12,137 nt of DNA, taken from an uncultured Prevotellaceae bacterium (GTDB lineage: Bacteria > Bacteroidota > Bacteroidia > Bacteroidales > Bacteroidaceae). Shown here one piece after another: positions 1-6,247 of the stretch (position 1 is its first letter; the number at the start of each line of letters is the position of its first letter). The notes beneath the pieces were generated by a model that saw nothing but the letters and a program-made list of their open reading frames with translations, ran no database searches and had not been told where the DNA came from. The DNA lies in the NCBI GenBank assembly GCA_946403615.1, contig CAMJAO010000035.1, positions 1-12,137 on the forward strand, in the 5' to 3' direction. A program made the position numbers and the translations under genes.

Positions 1-226
1 TTTTTGCCCAATTATGCTGATTGGATGACACTAAAAGCGGCGTATCGAACCGAAAATGAAGGGAATAAGCAAAAAGAAAGCTATTTTTTCTTCTATATGA
101 ATTTTTTTTCCTTATCTTTGCAGTATTCAATATCAATTGAAGGGTGAGTAAACCCGCATAACACAATAAAAGAGAAAAATAGTAGTTATCTAATTAAAAA
201 TAAGAAAAATAACAATTCACATAGCA
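1..226. other. Upstream non-coding region with A/T-rich leader
   Basis: No convincing gene lies here. Frame 1 on the plus strand is open from the window edge to a stop at 145-147, but its last third is low-complexity Phe/Ser/Leu translated from T-rich DNA and it runs straight through a good promoter -7 element, so I do not call it coding. The first 60 bases could still be the tail or flank of a gene outside the window. From about 126 to 226 the DNA is a very A-rich leader for the gene at 227, which is typical of Bacteroidota 5' untranslated regions. Confidence 0.5.
87..120 (+). promoter_or_regulatory. Promoter for the secreted-protein gene at 227
   Basis: TATCTTTG at 113-120 matches the Bacteroidota -7 consensus TAnnTTTG exactly. 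The -33 box is poor: the best candidate is TTTC at 87-90, with 22 bases between. Transcription would start near 127, leaving an untranslated leader of about 100 bases that is rich in A and has no obvious structure. Confidence 0.5.
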
Positions 227-766
227 ATGAAGATGAAAAAGGTATTATTTGTGGTCATGATGCTGTTTGCAGGTCTGACCAGTGCATCAGCACAAGACAT
301 CTACAAGGAAATCATCCATATGTCGGACTCTGTCGCAAATGACGCACGCAAATCCATTGAGGTGCGCAAGATAGCGAAGTTTAAGAGCAACGCCATCAAA
401 TATTGGGCCGGTAAAATGATGATGGAACAATTCCCGGAAAACACTGACGGCAATTTTGACCTTTCGAAGGTGGAAGTGCCCGCCAGCGTATGGGGTGAGA
501 TTGACAACCAGGCCATCGCCCTTTACAACTATGTGCATATTTTCCAGACCCGTCTGACCCGTGCAGAGAAGGAGAAGGACCGCCGCAACATCCTGTTGCT
601 GTTCAAGGAGGCAAGTATTCTGTTCCCGCGTTTCAACGATCCCGACACGGAGTTCACACAGAGTTACTGCAATGACAACCGTTTCCTGACTCAGTTCTCG
701 TTAGACACCGACTGGGTGAAAGCACTGGCTTACGTCCGCGAGAAACTGGGATTGCCCGCGAAATAA
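227..766 (+). CDS. Secreted hypothetical protein, 179 aa
   Basis: I do not recognise a named family, and no function can be assigned. The first 22 residues form a clear Sec signal peptide: Lys at 2, 4 and 5, a hydrophobic stretch at about 6-17, then Ala20-Ser21-Ala22 before Gln23, which fits signal peptidase I. There is no lipobox cysteine, so the product should be a soluble periplasmic or exported protein. The mature part (about 157 residues) looks mostly helical, with charged stretches around 110-125 and only one Cys (near 148), and shows no enzyme motif. Met1 is favoured, but Met3 (233) would also keep the signal peptide; neither start has a Shine-Dalgarno sequence. The gene is monocistronic, with its own promoter, and faces a minus-strand gene across a hairpin. 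The family is probably restricted to Bacteroidales (inference). Confidence 0.85.
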   Translation: MKMKKVLFVVMMLFAGLTSASAQDIYKEIIHMSDSVANDARKSIEVRKIAKFKSNAIKYWAGKMMMEQFPENTDGNFDLSKVEVPASVWGEIDNQAIALYNYVHIFQTRLTRAEKEKDRRNILLLFKEASILFPRFNDPDTEFTQSYCNDNRFLTQFSLDTDWVKALAYVREKLGLPAK

Positions 767-769
767 GAC

Positions 770-861
770 ACGAATTTCGGGAGTTTCTGGGGACTACGTA
801 TTTCACGAGACTACGAATTTCGCTAATTAAACGAATCATAACAGATTTCACGGATTCGAAT
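770..861 (+). repeat. Degenerate repeats of an ACGAATTTCACGAAT-like motif
   Basis: Directly after the stop codon of the preceding gene, diverged copies of one short motif follow each other: ACGAATTTCG at 770-779, ACGTATTTCACGAG at 796-809, ACGAATTTCG at 813-822, and ACAGATTTCACGGATT at 841-856. The same motif then forms both arms of the hairpin at 912-983. The copies are imperfect and unevenly spaced, so this is a decayed repeat cluster rather than a clean array. No open reading frame crosses it. Confidence 0.65.
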
Positions 862-911
862 CAGGGACGGAGGGCACTAAACACTAAGCCCTCTCCTAAA
901 ACTATTATAGG

Positions 912-983
912 ACAACGGATTTCACGAATTATACGAATAGCATTTTATGTGCTTATATCCGTATAATTCGTGAAATTCGTTGT
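912..983. terminator. Long hairpin between convergent genes, probable bidirectional terminator
   Basis: Bases 912-939 are complementary to 956-983 over 28 positions with two imperfections (one G-T pair at 918 and one A-C mismatch at 936). The loop is 940-955, and GCA/TGC at its ends may pair further. It lies between a plus-strand gene ending at 766 and a minus-strand gene ending at 1043, where a shared terminator would be expected. The stem is A/T-rich and no strong T-run follows it, so it may act mainly to stabilise 3' ends or simply be a repeat remnant. Confidence 0.6.
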
Positions 984-1042
984 TATTGAACTCGCTTTGC
1001 TCGTACGGGCGGACACAGCATGACACCTAATTCCGCAGAATA

Positions 1043-2137
1043 TCACTTTTTGGAAGGGTGATAGTTATAATAATAGAAATAGGTGTGGGGGAGTGAGTGA
1101 CGGGCAAAATTATCAATTTGGGCGGAAGAACCCGTAGCGCCATCCATATACTGTTTGTAGATTCGAGCACGCTCGAGGGCGACGGAATCCATGCTGGTAA
1201 CAGGTGTGATGTGGTTTTCCAAGCGATAGATAGCCATGGCCTCACGATAATAGGGAGGCATGGTGGAGTCGTTGTAGAGTGCGCCGACATTCTTGGCAAA
1301 CATATCGAGGCGTCTATTGAGCAGATGAGCGGCAAGAAGCATATCGGTCCTCATGCCTTTAGTGATGTACTTTTTGACAACACTATCGGGAATCTGAAGT
1401 GTTTTAACGTCTTTACCATCGAATGTCATCGCAGCAGACGAACCTGACAAGTGATAATCGAAGAGCCGCTCCCCCAATTGTTTTTTCTTTGCAAGCGCCG
1501 CTGCCCTCAAGAAATCGAGATTGGCATCGGTATTCTCAATATGCGCCGCCACTTTCAACGCTTCATCGAAACGTCCCTGTTCGAGCAGCGTCTCCATACG
1601 CATACGATAATGAAACACGTCGTTGTGGTTGCTGACCCAACCTGTGAGGATGAACATCACGAGCAACGTAGCCACATTGATCCATGCCGGTTTGGAGACG
1701 AGCGGAAAACCGACATAATCCTCTTCGTAGGGTTGTAACAGATAGAGGAACCTGGCAGCGAGTCCGAAAGCCACCAGCAGTAAAGGGAAGACCCATATCC
1801 ACGCCCCAAAAGAGAAATGCTCGTCGATGGTAGGACTCACATCCGTAATGACTGCGAGTATGAGCAAAGAAGGGAAGTAATTGAGGGCATATGCCCGTTT
1901 TTTGAGTTGTGTGAGTTGTCGGACAGGGATATGTATGAGATACAAAGCGATGGTGAGCAGCACCGCCCCGACGGAACGGTTGAAATGCGTCTGCCCCTCA
2001 GACAACACATGCTGCCCCAGCGCAAGAATATCAGCCTGATAGAAGAAAATATAGCAAAACGTGAACACACAGAAAAGACCGGCGCACATCCAGTGCACCG
2101 GTTTATAGAGTCTGTTAATGATACGGTCGTTTTGCAT
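1043..2137 (-). CDS. Five-helix membrane protein with C-terminal helical domain, unknown function
   Basis: A 364-residue integral membrane protein. Hydrophobic segments at about 15-35, 54-72, 87-104, 110-134 and 151-169 suggest five transmembrane helices. They are followed by a soluble region of about 190 residues whose start (178-215: aromatic, Leu, Glu, Gly-Arg-Phe-Asp-Glu-Ala) resembles a TPR helix pair. The tail is aromatic-rich, with several Tyr in a row near 353-357. This layout recalls the Bacteroidota DUF6057 group, but that is a memory-based guess and the protein would be short for it. It is the last of four co-directional genes, 44 bases behind glgB, and likely co-transcribed with it. 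The ATG at 2137 is the only good start. Nothing visible ties it to glycogen metabolism beyond position. Confidence 0.8.
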   Translation of the reverse strand: MQNDRIINRLYKPVHWMCAGLFCVFTFCYIFFYQADILALGQHVLSEGQTHFNRSVGAVLLTIALYLIHIPVRQLTQLKKRAYALNYFPSLLILAVITDVSPTIDEHFSFGAWIWVFPLLLVAFGLAARFLYLLQPYEEDYVGFPLVSKPAWINVATLLVMFILTGWVSNHNDVFHYRMRMETLLEQGRFDEALKVAAHIENTDANLDFLRAAALAKKKQLGERLFDYHLSGSSAAMTFDGKDVKTLQIPDSVVKKYITKGMRTDMLLAAHLLNRRLDMFAKNVGALYNDSTMPPYYREAMAIYRLENHITPVTSMDSVALERARIYKQYMDGATGSSAQIDNFARHSLPHTYFYYYNYHPSKK

Positions 2138-2143
2138 AGAAGG

Positions 2144-2175
2144 CTATAGAAACTATAGGAGCTATAGGACTATAG
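2144..2175. repeat. Four CTATAG palindromes at 8-9 base spacing
   Basis: The 44-base spacer between glgB and the membrane-protein gene contains CTATAG at 2144, 2153, 2162 and 2170. The hexamer is its own reverse complement, so the array reads the same on both strands. It sits immediately upstream of the start codon at 2137. It could be a replication-slippage product or a protein-binding array; the sequence cannot distinguish these. Confidence 0.75.
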
Positions 2176-2181
2176 ATGGGT

Positions 2182-4233
2182 TTAATTCTTTTTCAACACT
2201 ACGGCTGAACGCGCTGGGATATAGAGTTTCAGCCACTCTTTGTGGTCATCGACGTAGAGCGGGTCGAAGTTGGTGAAGTGAGTAACGCTGTCGTCGGCGA
2301 AACCATTGCCACCAAAATCTTTAGAATCAGTATTGAGCACCACATCGTAACTACCAGTGGGAACAAGGAAACCGTAATCGGTGAAAGAGCGTGTGGGGCT
2401 GAAATTGAAGACAAAGACGAGGTCGCCACGCATGAAAGCAAGCACCTGGTCACCATCGTTGTGCCAGATTTCCTGAACGGGAGTCTTCTGGAAATTCTTC
2501 TGGCTCTTGATGACTGCGAGCATCTCACGGTCGAAATCGCCCAACCAATGATAGCACAACTCTTTGTTGTCGACGAGATTCCACTGACGGCGCGCATATT
2601 TATAACTCCATCCGTTGCCCTCGCGCGGGAAGTCAATCCATTCGGGATGGCCGAACTCATTGCCCATGAAGTTGAGGTAACCGCCATTGATGGCAGCAGC
2701 AGTAACGAGTCGTATCATCTTATGGAGCGCGATACCACGACGAGCCATCTCGTTTTCGTCGCCTTTTTTGAAATGCCAGTACATATCAGCGTCGATAAGG
2801 CGGAAGATGATGGTCTTGTCGCCCACAAGTGCCTGGTCATGACTCTCGCAATAACTGATAGTTTTCTCGTCGCTGCGACGGTTTTTCACCTCCCAGAAGA
2901 TGCTGCTGGGTTTCCAATTCTCGTCACTGACCTCCTTGATGGTCTTAATCCAATAGTCGGGGATGTTCATAGCCATACGATAATCGAAGCCGTAGCCTCC
3001 ATCCTCGAATTTAGCTGCCAGTCCGGGCATACCACTCACCTCTTCGGCAATGGTGATAGCATGCGGGTTGACCTCATGTATGAGTTTGTTGGCCAATGTG
3101 AGATAGCAGATAGCGTTATCGTCCTGATGGCCGTTGAAATAGTCACCGTAATCGCAGAAGGCCTCCCCCAGTCCGTGGCTGTAGTATAGCATCGACGTGA
3201 CACCGTCGAAACGGAAGCCGTCGAAATGGAACTCATTGAGCCAGTATTTGCAATTGGAGAGCAGGAAATGAATGACATCGTCTTTGCCATAATCGAAACA
3301 GAGCGAATCCCATGCGGGATGCTCATGTTTCTCGCCGGGATAGAAGAACTGGTTGGGGTCGCCGGCGAGATTGCCCAATCCCTCGACCTCATTTTTCACG
3401 GCATGAGAATGGACAATATCCATAATAACGGCAATGCCGTTCTGGTGTGCGGTGTCGATGAGTGATTTCAGTTCCTCAGGCGTGCCAAAGCGGCTGGATG
3501 CGGCAAAGAAGGAACTGACATGGTAGCCGAAAGAGCCATAATAAGGATGCTCTTGAATAGCCATGATTTGTATGCAGTTGTAACCGTCTTTGATGATACG
3601 GGGCAGCACATTGTCACGGAATTCGGTATATGTGCCCACCTTCTCCGCATCTTGTCCCATACCGATATGGCATTCGTAGATGAGCAGCGGGTTGACATTG
3701 GGTTTGAATGATTTTTTCTTCCACTGATAGGGCTCAGGATTCCACACCTGTGCGGAGAAGATTTTGGTGTCCTCGTCTTGCACAACCCTTTGTGCCCATG
3801 CGGGAATACGCTCACCTTCGCCCCCTTCCCAATGCACGTGCATCTTGTAAAGGTCACCATGTTTGACAGCCTTCTCTGAGAGTTTCAACTCCCAATTGCC
3901 CGTGCCCTGAATTCTTTTAGCCTTATATTTGTCAGTCTCTTTCCAGTCATTGAAATCGCCCACGAGATAGATTTCTGTGGCTGTGGGAGCCCACTCACGG
4001 AATACCCATCCGCGAGCGGTCTTATGGAGTCCATAGAAGTCATAGCCGGAAGCAAAATCGGTGAGGGTGGTCTTTCCGTTACGTGTCAATTGGTTAATTT
4101 TCCAGAGCGCGTGATCGTGACGTCCTTGAATCGCCGCCTCATAAGGTTCGAGATAAGGATCATTTTGAACCAACCCAATGTGTTTGGGTTCTCTTACTCT
4201 GGGTTTCCTGGTTGTTTTTTTAACTTCTGCCAT
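2182..4233 (-). CDS. glgB: 1,4-alpha-glucan branching enzyme, eukaryote-like GH13 type
   Basis: Transfers short alpha-1,4 chains to alpha-1,6 positions during cytoplasmic glycogen synthesis. The 683-residue protein has an N-terminal CBM48-like domain (about 60-160, with the GDFNDW motif at 92-97) and a GH13 catalytic barrel. All four conserved regions are visible: DIVHSH at 272-277, RFDGV at 341-345 (nucleophile Asp343), AEEVSGMP at 396-403 (acid/base Glu397) and SHDQ at 464-467 (Asp466). An all-beta C-terminal domain follows to 683. The stretch FGYHVSSFFAASSRFGTP (235-252) and the AEEVSGMP form resemble the eukaryotic-type subfamily (GH13_8) more than Escherichia coli GlgB (from knowledge of the families). 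The gene is full length and intact, and starts 9 bases after the yhcH stop, so the two are surely co-transcribed. Confidence 0.96.
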   Translation of the reverse strand: MAEVKKTTRKPRVREPKHIGLVQNDPYLEPYEAAIQGRHDHALWKINQLTRNGKTTLTDFASGYDFYGLHKTARGWVFREWAPTATEIYLVGDFNDWKETDKYKAKRIQGTGNWELKLSEKAVKHGDLYKMHVHWEGGEGERIPAWAQRVVQDEDTKIFSAQVWNPEPYQWKKKSFKPNVNPLLIYECHIGMGQDAEKVGTYTEFRDNVLPRIIKDGYNCIQIMAIQEHPYYGSFGYHVSSFFAASSRFGTPEELKSLIDTAHQNGIAVIMDIVHSHAVKNEVEGLGNLAGDPNQFFYPGEKHEHPAWDSLCFDYGKDDVIHFLLSNCKYWLNEFHFDGFRFDGVTSMLYYSHGLGEAFCDYGDYFNGHQDDNAICYLTLANKLIHEVNPHAITIAEEVSGMPGLAAKFEDGGYGFDYRMAMNIPDYWIKTIKEVSDENWKPSSIFWEVKNRRSDEKTISYCESHDQALVGDKTIIFRLIDADMYWHFKKGDENEMARRGIALHKMIRLVTAAAINGGYLNFMGNEFGHPEWIDFPREGNGWSYKYARRQWNLVDNKELCYHWLGDFDREMLAVIKSQKNFQKTPVQEIWHNDGDQVLAFMRGDLVFVFNFSPTRSFTDYGFLVPTGSYDVVLNTDSKDFGGNGFADDSVTHFTNFDPLYVDDHKEWLKLYIPARSAVVLKKN

Positions 4234-4242
4234 AGTATTTTA

Positions 4243-4686
4243 TTATGCTTTTACTTTGAAGATTGCTTTTTTGAAATTTTTAGACGCGATGCATGGCGCA
4301 TGACCGTCTTGGGGGAAGAAAACAGCAAACATGCCCGGCCGGCAAGTGACATAACTTTGTGCTGCGACACCAGGAATGAGCGTAAGGTCTTTCTCCTCGA
4401 CATAAGGTGCAGGAGGTAAATCCCCGGCTGGAGTGTAACCATAAGTTTCTTCGACAGACAATGGCAACTGTATGTCGATCATGAGGCGGTGGGTCTCAAG
4501 CACCGCCTCATCGATAGTACGGGCAGCAGCCGTGGTGATATTAACAAAGAGGTCTTTCCCTTTTATTTCGTGGATTCCCTCTTCCATCTGGTTGAGGTCG
4601 TTTTTCTGAAGGAAATCGGCCACTACTTGAAAGAGCGGGTTGAGTGTGATGTACTTTTCGAAGTTTGAAATGGTGTCGATTATCAT
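4243..4686 (-). CDS. YhcH/YjgK/YiaL (DUF386) family protein
   Basis: A 147-residue protein of the cupin-like YhcH/YjgK/YiaL family, which includes Escherichia coli TabA and EbgC. Family hallmarks are LETHRLMIDIQL (63-74, with His66), a Tyr-Gly-Tyr at 82-84, the FPQDGHAP motif (124-131, with His129) and the Lys-rich KKAIFKV end (139-145). Members bind a metal through conserved His and acidic residues and are linked to sugar-acid or sialic acid handling, beta-galactosidase activity or biofilm control, so the exact substrate is open. The length is standard. It starts 97 bases after the MORN gene and ends 9 bases before glgB. Tight coupling to glgB suggests a role in carbohydrate metabolism, but this is inference from position. 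Confidence 0.9.
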   Translation of the reverse strand: MIIDTISNFEKYITLNPLFQVVADFLQKNDLNQMEEGIHEIKGKDLFVNITTAAARTIDEAVLETHRLMIDIQLPLSVEETYGYTPAGDLPPAPYVEEKDLTLIPGVAAQSYVTCRPGMFAVFFPQDGHAPCIASKNFKKAIFKVKA

Positions 4687-4690
4687 GGAA

Positions 4691-4734
4691 GGTTGAGGGT
4701 TGAGGGTTTAGTATTCTAAAGGTTGAGGGTCGAA
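4691..4734. repeat. GGTTGAG heptamer repeats upstream of yhcH
   Basis: Five heptamers lie in the spacer just before the yhcH start: GGTTGAG at 4691 and 4698, GGTTTAG at 4705, then after 9 bases GGTTGAG at 4721 and GGTCGAA at 4728. The middle holds a small dyad, TTTAG (4707-4711) against CTAAA (4716-4720). The plus strand is purine-rich with several GGG runs through to about 4775, so the yhcH transcript leader would be C/T-rich. I see no promoter consensus in this spacer. Confidence 0.7.
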
Positions 4735-4783
4735 GGGGAGATAAGGGAGTAGTGGGAACTATGGGAGGGACGGGAAGGACTGA

Positions 4784-5896
4784 CTATTGGTCTATTCTTC
4801 GTCCGTTTTCGTATGTGCCGCGGGCGATGATTTGACCATTGCGGTCTTTTTCCACGAATTTGCCGTCGCGCTCACCGTTTTTGTAGTAGCCTTCAAAACG
4901 TTTTCCGTCTTTAGTCTCTTCGATGGCCTCACCATTACGGAGTCCTTTCTTATACGTGCCGCGGAAACGGGTTCCGTCATGGCCGTGGAAAACGATGGTG
5001 CCATCGGGTTGTCCGTTACGGAACTCGCCATCGAAGACATCGCCGTTTTTCTTGGTCAGTTTACCTCTTCCGTGTTGTTTGTCATTGGCCCAGTTGCCGA
5101 CATAGATGTCGCCGTTGCTCCAAGTGAACGTGCCCATGCCCGAACGGTCGCCATGATTGAAATGACCGTTATAGACATCGCCATTGGCGAAGCGTATGAT
5201 ACCCTCGCCCGTTCTTTCACCCCTGACGTATGAGCCGTTATACTCGTCACCGTTTTGGAATGTGTATTTTCCCTTACCGTTTTGAAGATCGTGGGTCCAA
5301 CCACCGTTATAAATATCGCCAGAGGCATAGACATAAAGGCCTTGTCCCGAGCGTTCATTGTTTTCCCAATTACCACGATAGGACGAACCGTCGGCCCAGT
5401 CGAAATACCCCTGTCCGTTTTTCATGTCGTTTTTCCATGCCCCCTCATAATACTGCCCGGTGGCAAAGGTGTATCTCCCCTGCCCTTCACGCTTGTCGCG
5501 ATACCATCCGCCCTCATAACGGTCACCATTGAAATAATACATGGTTCCCTTGCCGTGCTGCTGGTCGCGATACCACATGCCTTCGTATTTGTTGTTGTTG
5601 AGGAAATAGAACGTGCCTTGACCATGTCGCTGGTTGTTCTGCCATTGCCCCTCATATCTCTCTCCATCTGCAAAGACATAGATGCCATGTCCTTGGCGCT
5701 TTCCTTTGATGAATTCGCCTTCGTAAAAATCTCCGTTTTTGAAATTCATGACACCTCTCCCGTGAGCCTTGCCCGACACGATTTCACCTTGATATTGGTT
5801 ACCTTCTTTAGTGACGAGCGAACCCAGAGAGATTTTCTGCGCCATGACCATGAACGGCATGAGAAATATGAGGAGTAATGATATTTTGTATCTCAC
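4784..5896 (-). CDS. Exported MORN-repeat protein, 14 full repeats
   Basis: A 370-residue protein built almost wholly of MORN repeats. Residues 1-20 form a signal peptide (Arg2, Lys4, hydrophobic core, Met-Ala before Gln20), so the repeats should lie in the periplasm or outside. From Tyr35 to 356 there are 14 consecutive repeats of exactly 23 residues with no insertions, each close to YxGxWxxxxxxGxGxxxxxxGxx; a fifteenth is cut short at the C terminus. Repeats 12-15 are more diverged, with Phe replacing the first Tyr and extra Lys and Glu. MORN repeats form an extended beta-hairpin sheet and often serve as scaffolds or lipid-proximal binding surfaces; no enzyme domain is present. The start codon is GTG (5894-5896), chosen because it alone gives the full signal peptide and sits about 25 bases below a consensus -7 box. 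First gene of the minus-strand run. Confidence 0.93.
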   Translation of the reverse strand: MRYKISLLLIFLMPFMVMAQKISLGSLVTKEGNQYQGEIVSGKAHGRGVMNFKNGDFYEGEFIKGKRQGHGIYVFADGERYEGQWQNNQRHGQGTFYFLNNNKYEGMWYRDQQHGKGTMYYFNGDRYEGGWYRDKREGQGRYTFATGQYYEGAWKNDMKNGQGYFDWADGSSYRGNWENNERSGQGLYVYASGDIYNGGWTHDLQNGKGKYTFQNGDEYNGSYVRGERTGEGIIRFANGDVYNGHFNHGDRSGMGTFTWSNGDIYVGNWANDKQHGRGKLTKKNGDVFDGEFRNGQPDGTIVFHGHDGTRFRGTYKKGLRNGEAIEETKDGKRFEGYYKNGERDGKFVEKDRNGQIIARGTYENGRRIDQ

Positions 5897-5921
5897 GTTG
5901 TCTTTTTTTAGAAATTACGCC

Positions 5922-5929
5922 CAAAGTTA
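5922..5929 (-). promoter_or_regulatory. -7 element for the MORN-yhcH-glgB gene run
   Basis: On the minus strand the bases read TAACTTTG, an exact match to TAnnTTTG. It lies 25 bases upstream of the GTG start of the MORN gene, giving a leader of roughly 20 bases. No TTTG appears at the expected -33 distance, so the promoter may be weak or need an activator. It is the only good promoter candidate I found upstream of the four minus-strand genes. Confidence 0.55.
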
Positions 5930-6038
5930 GCAAAAAATTGTGATACATGGAAGTTTTTTCCGTTTTTTTGCGAAATAGGGTTGTATTTTTGATATAAATT
6001 TGGTTTTTCAACTGTATTTTGTTTTGACTTTTTTACTT

Positions 6039-6178
6039 CTTTAAAAGTACTAACGTTCGGAAAAAGCAAAAAAATTTTGCTTTTTACTAGCTTATTCGTA
6101 CTTTTAATTCCTTTGAAAGTACTCACGCTCGAAAAAGCAAAAAAAAATTTTGCTTTTTACTCGCTTATTCGTACTTTT
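6039..6178 (+). repeat. Tandem duplication of a 67-68 base palindromic promoter module
   Basis: Two direct copies lie head to tail: 6039-6105 and 6111-6178. They differ at a handful of bases and in A-run length. Each holds an inner perfect 11-base inverted repeat, AAAAAGCAAAA against TTTTGCTTTTT (6061-6071/6075-6085 and 6132-6142/6148-6158). Each also has an outer dyad, AAAGTAC against GTACTTT (6044-6050/6098-6104 and 6116-6122/6171-6177). The downstream half of each copy contains -33 and -7 promoter boxes, so the duplication copies a promoter. It lies directly upstream of thrA. Confidence 0.85.
6076..6106 (+). promoter_or_regulatory. Upstream, degraded copy of the thrA promoter
   Basis: TTTG at 6076-6079, 19 bases, then TACTTTTA at 6099-6106. 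It has the same geometry as the downstream copy, but the last base of the -7 box is A rather than G, which should weaken it. It may be a decayed promoter left by the duplication or a second weak start site. Confidence 0.4.
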
Positions 6179-6179
6179 G
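6149..6179 (+). promoter_or_regulatory. Promoter of thrA
   Basis: TTTG at 6149-6152 and TACTTTTG at 6172-6179 are separated by 19 bases, an excellent match to the Bacteroidota housekeeping promoter. The -33 box lies in the right arm of the inner palindrome and the -7 box overlaps the outer dyad arm. Transcription would begin near 6186, giving a leader of about 60 bases before the ATG at 6248. Confidence 0.75.
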
Positions 6180-6207
6180 CACCCAATAATTTTAAAATTG
6201 GAAGAAT

Positions 6208-6224
6208 CCCCTGTTGTGAAGGGG
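6208..6224 (+). other. Small leader hairpin before thrA
   Basis: CCCCT (6208-6212) can pair with AGGGG (6220-6224) around a 7-base loop in the thrA leader. The right arm is the only purine-rich, ribosome-binding-site-like stretch here and lies 5 bases before an in-frame ATG at 6230. No threonine-rich leader peptide or run of T follows, so this is not a classical thr attenuator. A short stem of this size could arise by chance. Confidence 0.3.
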
Positions 6225-6247
6225 TACCAATGCACATAACAAGAACA

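Noticed and set aside
1..147. Open plus-strand frame from the window edge
   Set aside because: 48 codons, low-complexity Phe/Ser/Leu end, and it crosses a consensus promoter element. A short tail of an upstream gene cannot be excluded for the first part, but nothing supports it.
2242..3189. 315-codon plus-strand frame opposite glgB
   Set aside because: Fully antisense to a gene with intact catalytic motifs; its composition reflects the codon bias of glgB, and it matches no family.
5255..5878. 207-codon plus-strand frame opposite the MORN gene
   Set aside because: Its periodic Ile/Val-rich pattern simply mirrors the 69-base MORN repeat on the other strand.
4784..5896. Tandem DNA repeat array or CRISPR-like structure
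   Set aside because: The 69-base periodicity is protein-coding MORN repeat, without conserved repeats and unique spacers.
6077..6247. N-terminal extension of ThrA from TTG at 6077
   Set aside because: It would translate the duplicated promoter module and make residues absent from known ThrA; the promoter lies inside it.
6186..6247. Threonine attenuator or leader peptide before thrA
   Set aside because: No Thr/Ile-rich short frame, no terminator stem with T-run; only a 5-base hairpin is present.
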